DNA of 64,000 nt from Lachnospiraceae bacterium UBA1721 (GTDB lineage: Bacteria > Bacillota > Clostridia > Lachnospirales > Lachnospiraceae): contig DCIR01000055.1 in assembly GCA_002317155.1 (NCBI GenBank), positions 1 through 64,000 of the forward strand. The letters are read 5' to 3'. The position numbers and the translations under genes were made by a program. Below the pieces are notes generated by a model, which was given only the letters and a program-made list of their open reading frames with translations, was not told the origin of the DNA and made no database searches. Of this stretch, positions 16,577-25,316 are shown piece by piece. Each line of letters begins with the position of its first letter. Position 1 is the stretch's first letter.

Positions 16577-17165
16577 AAAATGGAGAAAAATAAATAAACA
16601 TAATTATACGACCATCCGTGCGATTTATGGAAATATGGATAAAGTCCATATAGGGAGATATACGTATGGAGAAATATATGTATCTTCTCCAAATACTGAA
16701 TATGAACTTTGGGTAGGGGATTTTTGCTCTATTGCGGGTGATGTTAAATTCTTACTGGGGGCAGACCATGCAGTTGATAGAATTTCGACATATCCGTTTA
16801 GAAGTATGATTTTGAATAATGGAATAGATGCTATCTCTAAAGGAAATATTGTGGTTGGAGATGATGTTTGGATTGGAGAGGGTGCGATAATTTTGTCTAA
16901 TGTTAATATAGGGCAAGGTGCGGTTGTATCTGCAGGAGCAGTTGTCACCAGAGATGTTCCTCCATATGCAATCGTAGGTGGGATACCAGCCAAAGTTATA
17001 AAGTATCGTTTTAGGCAAGAAATAATCGATAGATTAATGAGAATTGATTATAAAAATTTAACAATAGAAAAAATAGAAATATTAGTTAATAAGCTAAGCA
17101 CAGAGATTAGTGATGAAACAGAAATAAAAGATGTGGAAAATATAGCTAGAATGATTAATAGTTAG
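16539..17165 (+). CDS. hexapeptide-repeat acetyltransferase (CatB/Xat-like)
   Basis: Left-handed beta-helix O-acetyltransferase of 208 residues using acetyl-CoA. Hexapeptide rungs are visible (VGDFCSIAGDVKFLLG, NIVVGDDVWIGEGAIILS, NVNIGQGAVVSAGAVVT). The catalytic His is in GADHAVDRISTYPF, and PPYAIVGGIPAKVIKYRF is the standard end. A run of six G's just before the ATG serves as ribosome binding site. Probably modifies a sugar of this polysaccharide. Confidence 0.9.
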   Translation: MVIHFLKRYIINKKWRKINKHNYTTIRAIYGNMDKVHIGRYTYGEIYVSSPNTEYELWVGDFCSIAGDVKFLLGADHAVDRISTYPFRSMILNNGIDAISKGNIVVGDDVWIGEGAIILSNVNIGQGAVVSAGAVVTRDVPPYAIVGGIPAKVIKYRFRQEIIDRLMRIDYKNLTIEKIEILVNKLSTEISDETEIKDVENIARMINS

Positions 17166-17200
17166 TTGTATTGTTGGGAAACGAAGGTTAAAGGAAGTGT

Positions 17201-18106
17201 TTGATAACAATGAATAATATAGATGTTAGTGTAATAGTTCTTATATATAATCCACAAATTAACAAGCTTTTGTATACATTGGAATCGGTTTTAAGTCAAC
17301 AATATATTGGATATGAGATTATTATTGCGGATGATGGATCGATGGTTAATTGTTTTTGCGATATAAAGAAATTTTTTCAAACAAAGGGATTTGACAATTA
17401 TAAATTAGTAGATAATAAAGTTAATAAGGGAACTGTATGTAATATATATTCAGGCTTGAAAGTGGTTTCCGGAAAATATGTTAAATTATTGTCGCCAGGT
17501 GATGCTTTGCGTGGAAATGATTTGTTGTCGAAATGGATTAGTTTTTTGAAAATGAGTACCTTAAAATGGAGCTTTTCGGATGTTATTTGCTATAAGGAGA
17601 ATGATGGAAATAAAGAAATTGTAAGTGTAGATGCTCATCCTCAAGATGTTTCTTGCTACAAAAAGAATAAAATAAGTGTATGTAGATGGAAATATATGGT
17701 TTGGGACGATATTGTAATTGGTGCAGCTGTTTTATCAGAAAGAGTAATATTTGAGGAGTATATAAATAAGATCCTTGGAAAAGTTATATACGCAGAAGAC
17801 AATGTATGGAGAATGATGATGTTTGATGGAATTGTTGGAGGTTATTTCCAAAACGATTCTATCTTATATGAGTATGGGGATGGGGTTTCTACAAATGGCA
17901 ATGATGTTTGGAGAGAAAAACTAAAACGCGATTGGAATATGACGAATGATATTATTTTGCAAAAAAAAGAACTCGATAATTTTCAGAAGAAAATTATTAA
18001 TGCGTGGAAACGACGAGGAGGTAATAAATTTAGCAGATTGCTTATCAAAGGGAAAATCGGTAATATAATGCGGAATAGATTCTTTAGAAGAACCACTCAT
18101 GTATGA
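17201..18106 (+). CDS. glycosyltransferase family 2
   Basis: GT-A fold enzyme of 301 residues: VSVIVLIYNPQINKLLYTLE, IIIADDGSMVNC, VNKGTVCNIYSGLKVVSGKY and KLLSPGDALRG. The usual DxD reads SPGD, as in some low-similarity capsule transferases. Start uncertain: TTG 17201 has AGGA 5 nt upstream, while ATG 17210 is 14 nt away from it. Followed by a 75-nt spacer, then the amino-sugar genes. Confidence 0.82.
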   Translation: MITMNNIDVSVIVLIYNPQINKLLYTLESVLSQQYIGYEIIIADDGSMVNCFCDIKKFFQTKGFDNYKLVDNKVNKGTVCNIYSGLKVVSGKYVKLLSPGDALRGNDLLSKWISFLKMSTLKWSFSDVICYKENDGNKEIVSVDAHPQDVSCYKKNKISVCRWKYMVWDDIVIGAAVLSERVIFEEYINKILGKVIYAEDNVWRMMMFDGIVGGYFQNDSILYEYGDGVSTNGNDVWREKLKRDWNMTNDIILQKKELDNFQKKIINAWKRRGGNKFSRLLIKGKIGNIMRNRFFRRTTHV

Positions 18107-18181
18107 ATTGGAATAGATAATATTGGGGTGAAAAAGAAAATTGATTAAAAATAGAATCGAATGTGAGATATAGGAGAAAAA

Positions 18182-19279
18182 ATGAAAATACCTTTTGTTA
18201 CATTTAAGCCAATGGAAAAAGAACTTGATGATGATTTAAAAGATGCTTTTAACAGAGTATATAAAAGATCGTGGTATATTGAAGGCGAAGAAGATAAGAA
18301 GTTTGAAAAAGCTTTTGCGGAGTATTGCAATAGTAAATTTTGCGTTGGGGTTGGGAATGGACTTGATGCATTGTTTCTTGCCTTAAAAGCTATTGGGATA
18401 AAAGAAGGAGACGAAGTAATTGTACCTTCGAATACATATATCGCGACAGCTTTGGCGGTTACTTATGTTGGTGCTACGCCTGTATTTGTAGAACCTAATA
18501 TTCAGACATATAATATTGACCCTGATAGAATAGAAGAAAAAATCACAAACAGAACAAAGGTTATTATGCCAGTTCATTTATATGGACAAGCTTGTGATAT
18601 GGATCCAATTATGGAAATTGCTCGAAAACATAACTTATATGTTGTTGAAGACTGTGCACAAGCGCACGGAGCAATGTACAAAGGTAAAGTTATAGGTTCA
18701 TTTGGAGATGCAGCAGGCTTCTCGTTTTATCCTGGAAAGAATTTAGGAGCACTTGGTGATGCTGGAGCTACGGTAACTAATAATGAAGAGTTGGCAAATA
18801 AAGTACGTGTACTTGGAAATTATGGTTCCGATTATAAATATCATCATATAATGCAAGGAAACAATTCACGTTTGGATGAATTGCAAGCAGCTTTTTTATC
18901 TGCAAAGCTTCCGCTACTTGATAAAATGAATGAAGAAAGAAGACGGATAGCTCAGAAATATTTGGATGGAATAAGAAATTCTGAGATTGTGTTACCTTAT
19001 GTTCCGGAGTATGCGGTTCCAGTGTGGCATATATTCGCTATTCGTTGTACGAGACGAAGTGAGTTGGAAGCGTTCTTAAATAATGCAGGAATTGGCACAA
19101 ATAAACATTATCCTATACCAATGCATTTGCAGGAATGTTATGTGGGACTTGGGTATAAACAAGGTGATTTACCTATTGCAGAGGAAATAAGTGAAACAGA
19201 GTTAAGTCTTCCTATGTTCTATGGAATGACCGATGAAGAAATTCAATTTGTTATAGATAAGGTGAACGAGTTCAAATGA
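18182..19279 (+). CDS. DegT/DnrJ/EryC1 sugar aminotransferase (FdtB/QdtB-like)
   Basis: PLP enzyme of 365 residues that transfers an amino group from glutamate to a nucleotide-linked keto-sugar. It shows [26 protein letters not shown], the PLP lysine in [16 protein letters not shown] and [10 protein letters not shown]. The N-terminal pattern ([28 protein letters not shown]) and the adjacent 3,4-ketoisomerase point to a dTDP-3-keto-6-deoxyhexose 3-aminotransferase. It overlaps the next gene by 4 nt (ATGA). The dTDP-glucose genes rmlA and rmlB are not in the window. Confidence 0.88.
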   Translation: MKIPFVTFKPMEKELDDDLKDAFNRVYKRSWYIEGEEDKKFEKAFAEYCNSKFCVGVGNGLDALFLALKAIGIKEGDEVIVPSNTYIATALAVTYVGATPVFVEPNIQTYNIDPDRIEEKITNRTKVIMPVHLYGQACDMDPIMEIARKHNLYVVEDCAQAHGAMYKGKVIGSFGDAAGFSFYPGKNLGALGDAGATVTNNEELANKVRVLGNYGSDYKYHHIMQGNNSRLDELQAAFLSAKLPLLDKMNEERRRIAQKYLDGIRNSEIVLPYVPEYAVPVWHIFAIRCTRRSELEAFLNNAGIGTNKHYPIPMHLQECYVGLGYKQGDLPIAEEISETELSLPMFYGMTDEEIQFVIDKVNEFK

Positions 19280-20193
19280 AATTAAGAGAGCTGGAGTTAA
19301 GAGATGCACCACTTATGCTGGAATGGATGCATGATGCAGAAGTTGTTGGTAATCTGAAGGCCAATTTTTTGGAAAAAACAATTGAAGATGCCGAACGATT
19401 TATTAATTTATCTCATGATAAAACTAAAGATGTTCATTACGCTATATGCTCTGATGAGGATGAGTATATGGGTACAGTATCATTAAAGCACATAGAAAAT
19501 GGTCGCGCTGAATTTGCTATAACTGTCAGAAAATCTGCTATGGGCCGCGGATATGCTTGGTGTGGTATGGAAGAGATTATTCGTCTTGCTTTTGATGAGT
19601 ATAATCTAGATAGCGTATATTGGTGTGTATCGAGAGGCAATAAACGAGCAGTTAGATTTTATGACAAGCATAACTTTCATGAGGCGTTAGATATTCCACA
19701 AAATATATTAGATGAATACAAAGCTATTGATGATTTGAAGTGGTATTCGGTTCTTAGGGGCGATATTATTGATGAACGAGAATTGGTTGCGGGTTGTAAA
19801 GTTATGAGAATAAAAACAATTCCGACTGTTAATGCAGGAGAATTGTCTTTTTTTGAAGCACAACATGATGTGGGGTTTGATATAAAAAGAATCTATTACA
19901 TTTCAAAGGTGCCGGAGGGTGTTAGACGTGGTTTTCATGCGCATAAGAAGCTAAAACAGCTTTTATTTTGTCCATATGGTAGAATTCAATTAATATTAGA
20001 AAATCGCTATGGACGCGAAGAAATCGAATTATCAGATCCTTCGATTGGAGTTGTTATAGAAGAACCAACATGGCGAGAAATGTTATGGCTTCAAAGGGAT
20101 TCGGTATTGTGCGTGGCGGCATCGGATTATTATGATGTTAATGACTATGTTAGAGATTATGATGCTTTTCAGGATATGTTAAAAGATTATTAA
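19276..20193 (+). CDS. GNAT acetyltransferase fused to FdtA/QdtA-type 3,4-ketoisomerase
   Basis: Two domains in 305 residues. Residues 1-150 are a RimJ-like GNAT N-acetyltransferase ([14 protein letters not shown], the acetyl-CoA loop [31 protein letters not shown]). Residues ~172-305 are a cupin of the WxcM/FdtA family ([57 protein letters not shown]). Together with the FdtB-like enzyme it can isomerise dTDP-4-keto-6-deoxyglucose and then N-acetylate the 3-amino product, giving dTDP-Fuc3NAc or Qui3NAc. Known WxcM fusions carry a hexapeptide acetyltransferase instead. Confidence 0.88.
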   Translation: MKLRELELRDAPLMLEWMHDAEVVGNLKANFLEKTIEDAERFINLSHDKTKDVHYAICSDEDEYMGTVSLKHIENGRAEFAITVRKSAMGRGYAWCGMEEIIRLAFDEYNLDSVYWCVSRGNKRAVRFYDKHNFHEALDIPQNILDEYKAIDDLKWYSVLRGDIIDERELVAGCKVMRIKTIPTVNAGELSFFEAQHDVGFDIKRIYYISKVPEGVRRGFHAHKKLKQLLFCPYGRIQLILENRYGREEIELSDPSIGVVIEEPTWREMLWLQRDSVLCVAASDYYDVNDYVRDYDAFQDMLKDY

Positions 20194-20231
20194 TGTATCT
20201 ACTACTAAGAATTATGTAATGGAACTAGAGG

Positions 20232-21677
20232 ATGGGTATAGGAAAATTTAGAGAAAAGTATAATAGAATACCATTGGAAGTCAAAGTATCTTCAGCATAT
20301 GCGATATGTAGTATTCTACAGCGCTGTGTATCATTTATTACGCTTCCGCTATTTACAGGACTACTCACAAAAGATCAATACGGGCAATATACCGTATATT
20401 CTTCTTGGGTAGGAATCTTAATGATTTTTTTAACTCTTAATCTTGCATATGGTTCATTTCAAACAGCGATGGTTAAGTATGAGAGCAAAAGGCTAGAGTA
20501 TATTGCTTCTATACAAGGAATTTGTCTATTATTATCAGTGGTGTTCTTAATAATATATTTACCATTTAGAAATTTGTGGAATAAATTGTTTCAACTACCG
20601 ACACAATTTGTTTTACTTATGGTTTTTGAAGTGCTGTTTACAACTTCAACACAACTTTGGATGGGTAAGCAACGTTTTGAGTATAAATACAAAAGTGTCG
20701 TTGCGGTAACTTTTTTGACATCACTATTTTCACCAGTGGTTGCGTATATATGTGTAAAATATAGTGAAGAGAAAGGCTATGCTCGTATTCTTGGTTATTC
20801 CACGGTGCTGATTATTGTGGGAGCGGTGATATTTATTGTCAATTTTGTTAAAGGGAAAAAAGTATATGTCAAAGAATTTTGGAAATATGCATTTGGATTT
20901 AATGTTCCGTTATTAGCATATTATTTATCTCAGGTCATTTTTAATCAAAGCGACCGGATTATGATTAGTCATATTACTGGTAGTAGTGATGCAGCAATGT
21001 ATGGTGTTGCATATAACTTTGCTATGATACTTTCATTTATTATAACGGCAATAAATGGGGCATATGTTCCTTGGATGTATAGGAAACTTAAAGATAATAA
21101 AGGAAAAGAAAATGAGACTGTTTCAATATCATTATCTGTAATGATAGGATTGATGATTATGTGCATTATTTGGTATGCACCGGAAATAATTTATTTCATG
21201 GCAGGAGAAGGATACAATGAAGCTGTTTATGTTGTGGCTCCAGTTGCGCTAAGTCTATATTTATTGTTCTACAGTCAACTATTTATTAATGTACAATTTT
21301 TCTATGAAGAGAAAAAGCTGTTGGTTTTTGCTTCAATAGGTGCGGCATTATTAAATATAGGATTGAACTATTTACTACTTCCCATATGGGGATTTGTTGT
21401 GGCTGGATATACAACTTTGGCCAGTTATATAGTTTTTGCTTTTACAAATTGTATTTCTATGAGATATGGTCTGAAAAAAAGAAATATGCAGGATAATATT
21501 TATAATTATAAAATGTTGATGTTGCTTTTTATAGCATTTATGGCATGTGGATTTTTGGGCGTTTTTTTATACAGTAAGTTGATAATTAGAATCGTAGTAA
21601 CGGTAGTAGTATTGGTGTTGATAGTAATTTTCCGCAATAAGTTCTTAAATGTTTTGAAGCAAATTAAAGGGAAATGA
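20232..21677 (+). CDS. polysaccharide flippase (Wzx/MATE-like)
   Basis: Polytopic protein of 481 residues with about 12-14 helices, of the MOP superfamily. It carries SSAYAICSILQRCVSFITLP, QYGQYTVYSSWVGILMIF, and LLAYYLSQVIFNQSDRIMI, the last being the typical helix-7 motif. It would move the lipid-linked repeat unit across the membrane. The only plausible start is ATG 20232, with a weak TGGA 8 nt upstream. 38 nt after the amino-sugar fusion gene. Confidence 0.9.
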   Translation: MGIGKFREKYNRIPLEVKVSSAYAICSILQRCVSFITLPLFTGLLTKDQYGQYTVYSSWVGILMIFLTLNLAYGSFQTAMVKYESKRLEYIASIQGICLLLSVVFLIIYLPFRNLWNKLFQLPTQFVLLMVFEVLFTTSTQLWMGKQRFEYKYKSVVAVTFLTSLFSPVVAYICVKYSEEKGYARILGYSTVLIIVGAVIFIVNFVKGKKVYVKEFWKYAFGFNVPLLAYYLSQVIFNQSDRIMISHITGSSDAAMYGVAYNFAMILSFIITAINGAYVPWMYRKLKDNKGKENETVSISLSVMIGLMIMCIIWYAPEIIYFMAGEGYNEAVYVVAPVALSLYLLFYSQLFINVQFFYEEKKLLVFASIGAALLNIGLNYLLLPIWGFVVAGYTTLASYIVFAFTNCISMRYGLKKRNMQDNIYNYKMLMLLFIAFMACGFLGVFLYSKLIIRIVVTVVVLVLIVIFRNKFLNVLKQIKGK

Positions 21678-21684
21678 CGCGAAA

Positions 21685-22977
21685 ATGAATAAAGAGAAAA
21701 TTAAGAAGCTTAAAGTAATATATTATCCGTATAAAGCTATTAAAAATGTTGTGTTAAAAATTATCTTTCATTTTCAAAGCGCTATATCACTAAATAATAT
21801 TTCGAGAAATATAAAATGTGTTAAAAAAAAGATTAATCTAGGTGAAGTGTTGAACGTGGTATTTGTTATTCAATATATCCCTGGATGGAATAAGCTTGTA
21901 CCTATATATGACAAGATGAGGGCGGATGATAGATTTAATCCGATTATTGTATGTGTGCCTATGAATATACAAAATCACCTGCTTATGGACGATAAGGCAA
22001 ATGATACATATGAATATTTTATTAATAATGGATACAGCGTGATTAATGCATTGAATGAAGATGGTAGTTGGTATTCATTAGCTCAACTTAAGCCAGATTA
22101 TCTTTTTCATTCAAGACCATATGACTTAACTATGCCGATTTGTTATTCAAGCAGAAAAGTGGCGAAGTATGCGTTGATATGCAATGTATTATATGGTGCT
22201 AGTTTTACGAAAGATATGCAATCAGTAACATTGAACAAAGAGTATTTCACTAATGTATATTGCTATTTTTCGGTTGATCAGGGAGAAACAGATTACTATA
22301 AGAAGAGATTTTACGTTGGATTTAAGAAGAATATAACTAAGTGTTTTCCATATGGCGCTATTGGATTAGAACAAATGTTGGCTTGCAGAGTTGATGAAAG
22401 AACTACAAATCACAATAAGACGGTTATATGGACTCCGAGATGGTCTACGGATTCGCTAGTTGGTGGAAGTAATTTTTTCAATTATAAAAAATTGATTTTT
22501 GATTTCGCAAGGAATAATCCAGATGTTTTGTTTATAATACGCCCACATCCATTGATGTTTAGCAATTTTGTTAAGACAGGAGAAATGAGTCAAGCAGATG
22601 TAGATGAACTTAAGCAGTTTTGCAAAAGTGAGTCCAATATTGAATTAGATGAGGAGAAAGAGTATTCAAAAGAATTTTGGAACAGTGACATTCTTATAAC
22701 GGATGTTTCAAGCATAGTACCGGAATATTTTATTACTGGTAAGCCTATAATATATTGTCATTCAAATATAGATTTTCATTATAGTGAGGCTGCTGATGCA
22801 ATAGTAAAGAGTTGCTACGAGACAAGTAATTCAGATGAACTTATGAAATATTTAAGTTGTTTACTTCGAGGTGAAGACACGAAAAAAAGTCAAAGAGAGG
22901 CAGTAGTCAATCAATATTATTCTGACGTGGCCAATAACAGCAAGCATATTATTAATGCATTAATTAATATGGAATAG
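21685..22977 (+). CDS. CDP-glycerol glycerophosphotransferase family protein (TagB/TagF-like)
   Basis: GT-B-like polyol-phosphate transferase of 430 residues. The conserved C-terminal half has TVIWTPRWSTDS, a RPHP motif (FIIRPHPLMFSN) and ILITDVSSIVPEYFITGKP, the signature of enzymes that transfer a phospho-alcohol from a CDP carrier. The N-terminal half is basic and likely membrane-associated. It lies 7 nt after the flippase. No CDP-glycerol synthase (tagD) is nearby, whereas two cytidylyltransferases follow, so its donor may be the CDP-alcohol made by the next genes. Confidence 0.85.
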   Translation: MNKEKIKKLKVIYYPYKAIKNVVLKIIFHFQSAISLNNISRNIKCVKKKINLGEVLNVVFVIQYIPGWNKLVPIYDKMRADDRFNPIIVCVPMNIQNHLLMDDKANDTYEYFINNGYSVINALNEDGSWYSLAQLKPDYLFHSRPYDLTMPICYSSRKVAKYALICNVLYGASFTKDMQSVTLNKEYFTNVYCYFSVDQGETDYYKKRFYVGFKKNITKCFPYGAIGLEQMLACRVDERTTNHNKTVIWTPRWSTDSLVGGSNFFNYKKLIFDFARNNPDVLFIIRPHPLMFSNFVKTGEMSQADVDELKQFCKSESNIELDEEKEYSKEFWNSDILITDVSSIVPEYFITGKPIIYCHSNIDFHYSEAADAIVKSCYETSNSDELMKYLSCLLRGEDTKKSQREAVVNQYYSDVANNSKHIINALINME

Positions 22978-23177
22978 TATAGGATGAATTAGTATAATTG
23001 CAAGATATATTATAATTGTAATAAAGGGCAGTTATTGTTTATTTTATAATTGATTTGATAAAAAATAGATATATTAATGAGTCTATTGGTTTTTTTTATA
23101 TGATAGAAATATAGCTTATACTGGAAGCGGTGTAATGATTTATTTCAGGCATTTGATGGTTAAAATGGGGATGTTTT

Positions 23178-24092
23178 ATGAATCGATATGAATTTGAATT
23201 GATGACTTTTTTAGAAAAGCAAGGAGAAAACATATATCAGATACGAACACTAGCTGATTCCTTGAAGGTTTCTGGAACGGCTATAGGTAAAAGCTTAGAA
23301 AATTTGATTTTAGATGGATTAATTGAAAAGAAAGGCGATGTTTTATTTTTGACGGATCGCGGGATAGAAGCTCTAGAGCCATATCGGGTAAAGAAAGCAG
23401 TGATATTGGCAGCAGGATTCGGATCGCGTATGATGCCTGCTACTGCGGACAAGCCAAAACCGATGGTTACGGTAAATGGCACGAGGATTATAGATACGTT
23501 GTTAGACTCGCTGGTAGCTGTTGGTATAAATGATATTACGATTGTAAGAGGATATAAGAAGGAAAAGTTTGATGAGATTATTGCTAAATATCCTTTTATA
23601 AAATTTATCGATAATGATAGGTTTGATAAGGAGAATAATATTTCTTCTGCAATTACTGCGTTGAAGGAAATTGATAATTGTTATCTATGTGAAGCAGATC
23701 TTTATATTTCAAATCCATGTATTATTACAAAGTATCAGTATACGAGTAACATTCTTGGGTCTTATTCGTTGGAGACCGATGATTGGAGTTTTCAGCTTGA
23801 TAATTCTGGACATATTATAAATTACCAGAAGGGTAATACATATTGTTGGAATTATTATGGTATTTCTTATTGGACAAAGAAAGATTCAGCTCAGTTAAGA
23901 AAAGATTGGATGGATATATACGAAACAAATAAAGATGTGTTTTGGGAAGAAGTACCGCTTGTTTTGAGAAAAGAGAATTACCAGGTTGAAATTAGACAAT
24001 GTCAAAAAAAAGATATCATGGAGATCGATAATTATTACGAACTGGCGCAATTAGATTCAACTTACAGAGAAAGCTATGAGACAAAAATATGA
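23178..24092 (+). CDS. winged-helix/LicC-type cytidylyltransferase fusion
   Basis: 304 residues. Residues ~1-65 are a MarR-like winged helix (DSLKVSGTAIGKSLENLILD, LFLTDRGIEALEPYRV). From ~70 there is a nucleotidyltransferase (AVILAAGFGSRMMPATADKP, NDITIVRGYKKEKFDEI, CYLCEADLYISNP) of the LicC choline-phosphate cytidylyltransferase group: CTP plus a phospho-alcohol gives the CDP-alcohol. The stop overlaps the dehydrogenase start by 4 nt, so the two are coupled. A 200-nt AT-rich gap precedes it, probably with its own promoter. The domain arrangement recurs in the gene at 25317. Confidence 0.85.
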   Translation: MNRYEFELMTFLEKQGENIYQIRTLADSLKVSGTAIGKSLENLILDGLIEKKGDVLFLTDRGIEALEPYRVKKAVILAAGFGSRMMPATADKPKPMVTVNGTRIIDTLLDSLVAVGINDITIVRGYKKEKFDEIIAKYPFIKFIDNDRFDKENNISSAITALKEIDNCYLCEADLYISNPCIITKYQYTSNILGSYSLETDDWSFQLDNSGHIINYQKGNTYCWNYYGISYWTKKDSAQLRKDWMDIYETNKDVFWEEVPLVLRKENYQVEIRQCQKKDIMEIDNYYELAQLDSTYRESYETKI

Positions 24093-25168
24093 ATATTACA
24101 ATAGTAGGGGCTGGAAATGTTGGTACGCAGATTTCAACACATTGTGCAGAGAAAGGACATAAGGTTACTGTTTATAGTTCTAAACCAGACAGAATTAGAA
24201 AAAAGCTTACTGTGATTAACGATGTGGATGAAGTTATTCATCAGGGGGAGATTGATAAAGCTACAAAAAGTGAAGTTGTGGCATTTGAAAAAGCAGAACT
24301 TATTTTTGTATGTGTGCCGGCAACATTAATGAAAGAGGTAGCAAGTAAGATTGAACCTTTTGCAAAAAAAGGCATGAAGATTTGTATAACACCTGGGACT
24401 GGTGGGGGCGAGTGTGCTTTTAGAAAGTGTATTGATAAAGGGGCTATTGTTTTTGGATTGCAAAGAGTACCAAGTGTCGCAAGATTGGTTGAATATGGAA
24501 GTACGGTTAGAGCAGTTGGATATCGCAGTGAATTGTTTGTAGCAGCAATACCTATTTGTGAAACAGATAAATGCTGTGAAATAATAGAAGGAATTGTGGG
24601 TATAAAAACAACTCCTTTACCGAATTATCTGAACATAACGTTGACACCATCGAATCCTATATTACATACAAGCAGATTAAAGAATTTGTATGGTGGCTGG
24701 CATGAGGGAATCGTTTATGATTCTGTTCCGCTTTTTTATGAGGAGTGGAATGATGAGTCATCTGAACTTTTATTGAAATGTGATGATGAAGTTCAAGAAA
24801 TTTGTAGAAAACTAGATGGATTTGACCTTTCATATGTTAAATCGTTACGGATTCACTATGAGAGCATGAATGCAGAAGCAATGACTCAAAAGATAAGCAG
24901 TATTATAGGATTTAAGGGGTTGACTAGTCCTGCGATAAAAGTTGAAAGAGGTTATATTCCTGATTTTAATTCAAGATATTTTACAGCTGATTTTTCGTAT
25001 GGATTGACTATATTAATACAGATTGCAGAATTTGTGGATTTTGATGCACCATATATGAAAGATACATTAAATTGGTACTATAATATTGTGGGAAGAAGAA
25101 ATGAATATCAGTTCAGTGATTATGGAATAAATAACTTTAATGACTTTATGAAGTTCTATGGTCAATAG
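24089..25168 (+). CDS. NAD/NADP octopine/nopaline dehydrogenase family protein
   Basis: 359 residues. An N-terminal Rossmann domain (MNITIVGAGNVGTQISTHCA) binds NAD(P)H and a helical C-terminal domain carries the family's His (RIHYESMNAEAMTQKIS). Opine dehydrogenases reductively condense an amine with a 2-oxoacid such as pyruvate. Positioned inside a CDP-alcohol module and coupled by a 4-nt overlap to the cytidylyltransferase, it probably makes an N-carboxyalkyl amino-alcohol or amino acid for attachment to the polysaccharide; this substrate idea is inference. HTSRLKNLYGG near residue 190 is also typical of the family. Confidence 0.85.
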   Translation: MNITIVGAGNVGTQISTHCAEKGHKVTVYSSKPDRIRKKLTVINDVDEVIHQGEIDKATKSEVVAFEKAELIFVCVPATLMKEVASKIEPFAKKGMKICITPGTGGGECAFRKCIDKGAIVFGLQRVPSVARLVEYGSTVRAVGYRSELFVAAIPICETDKCCEIIEGIVGIKTTPLPNYLNITLTPSNPILHTSRLKNLYGGWHEGIVYDSVPLFYEEWNDESSELLLKCDDEVQEICRKLDGFDLSYVKSLRIHYESMNAEAMTQKISSIIGFKGLTSPAIKVERGYIPDFNSRYFTADFSYGLTILIQIAEFVDFDAPYMKDTLNWYYNIVGRRNEYQFSDYGINNFNDFMKFYGQ

Positions 25169-25316
25169 AATTATGTGAAAGAAATCTGGAGAAAAAGATT
25201 AAGCATCTTAAATTGATTTGTATAATATTATTTGTGAAGAGTCATTGTTAATTAGTATGGGGATAAGGTTATTGGTATTTGGTGAAGCTATTAAATAATT
25301 CAAGGTGAGGTTTCTA

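Noticed and set aside
15381..17165. Phage or plasmid integration site
   Set aside because: No integrase, tRNA or attachment-like repeat was found around the two transferase genes or elsewhere in the locus.
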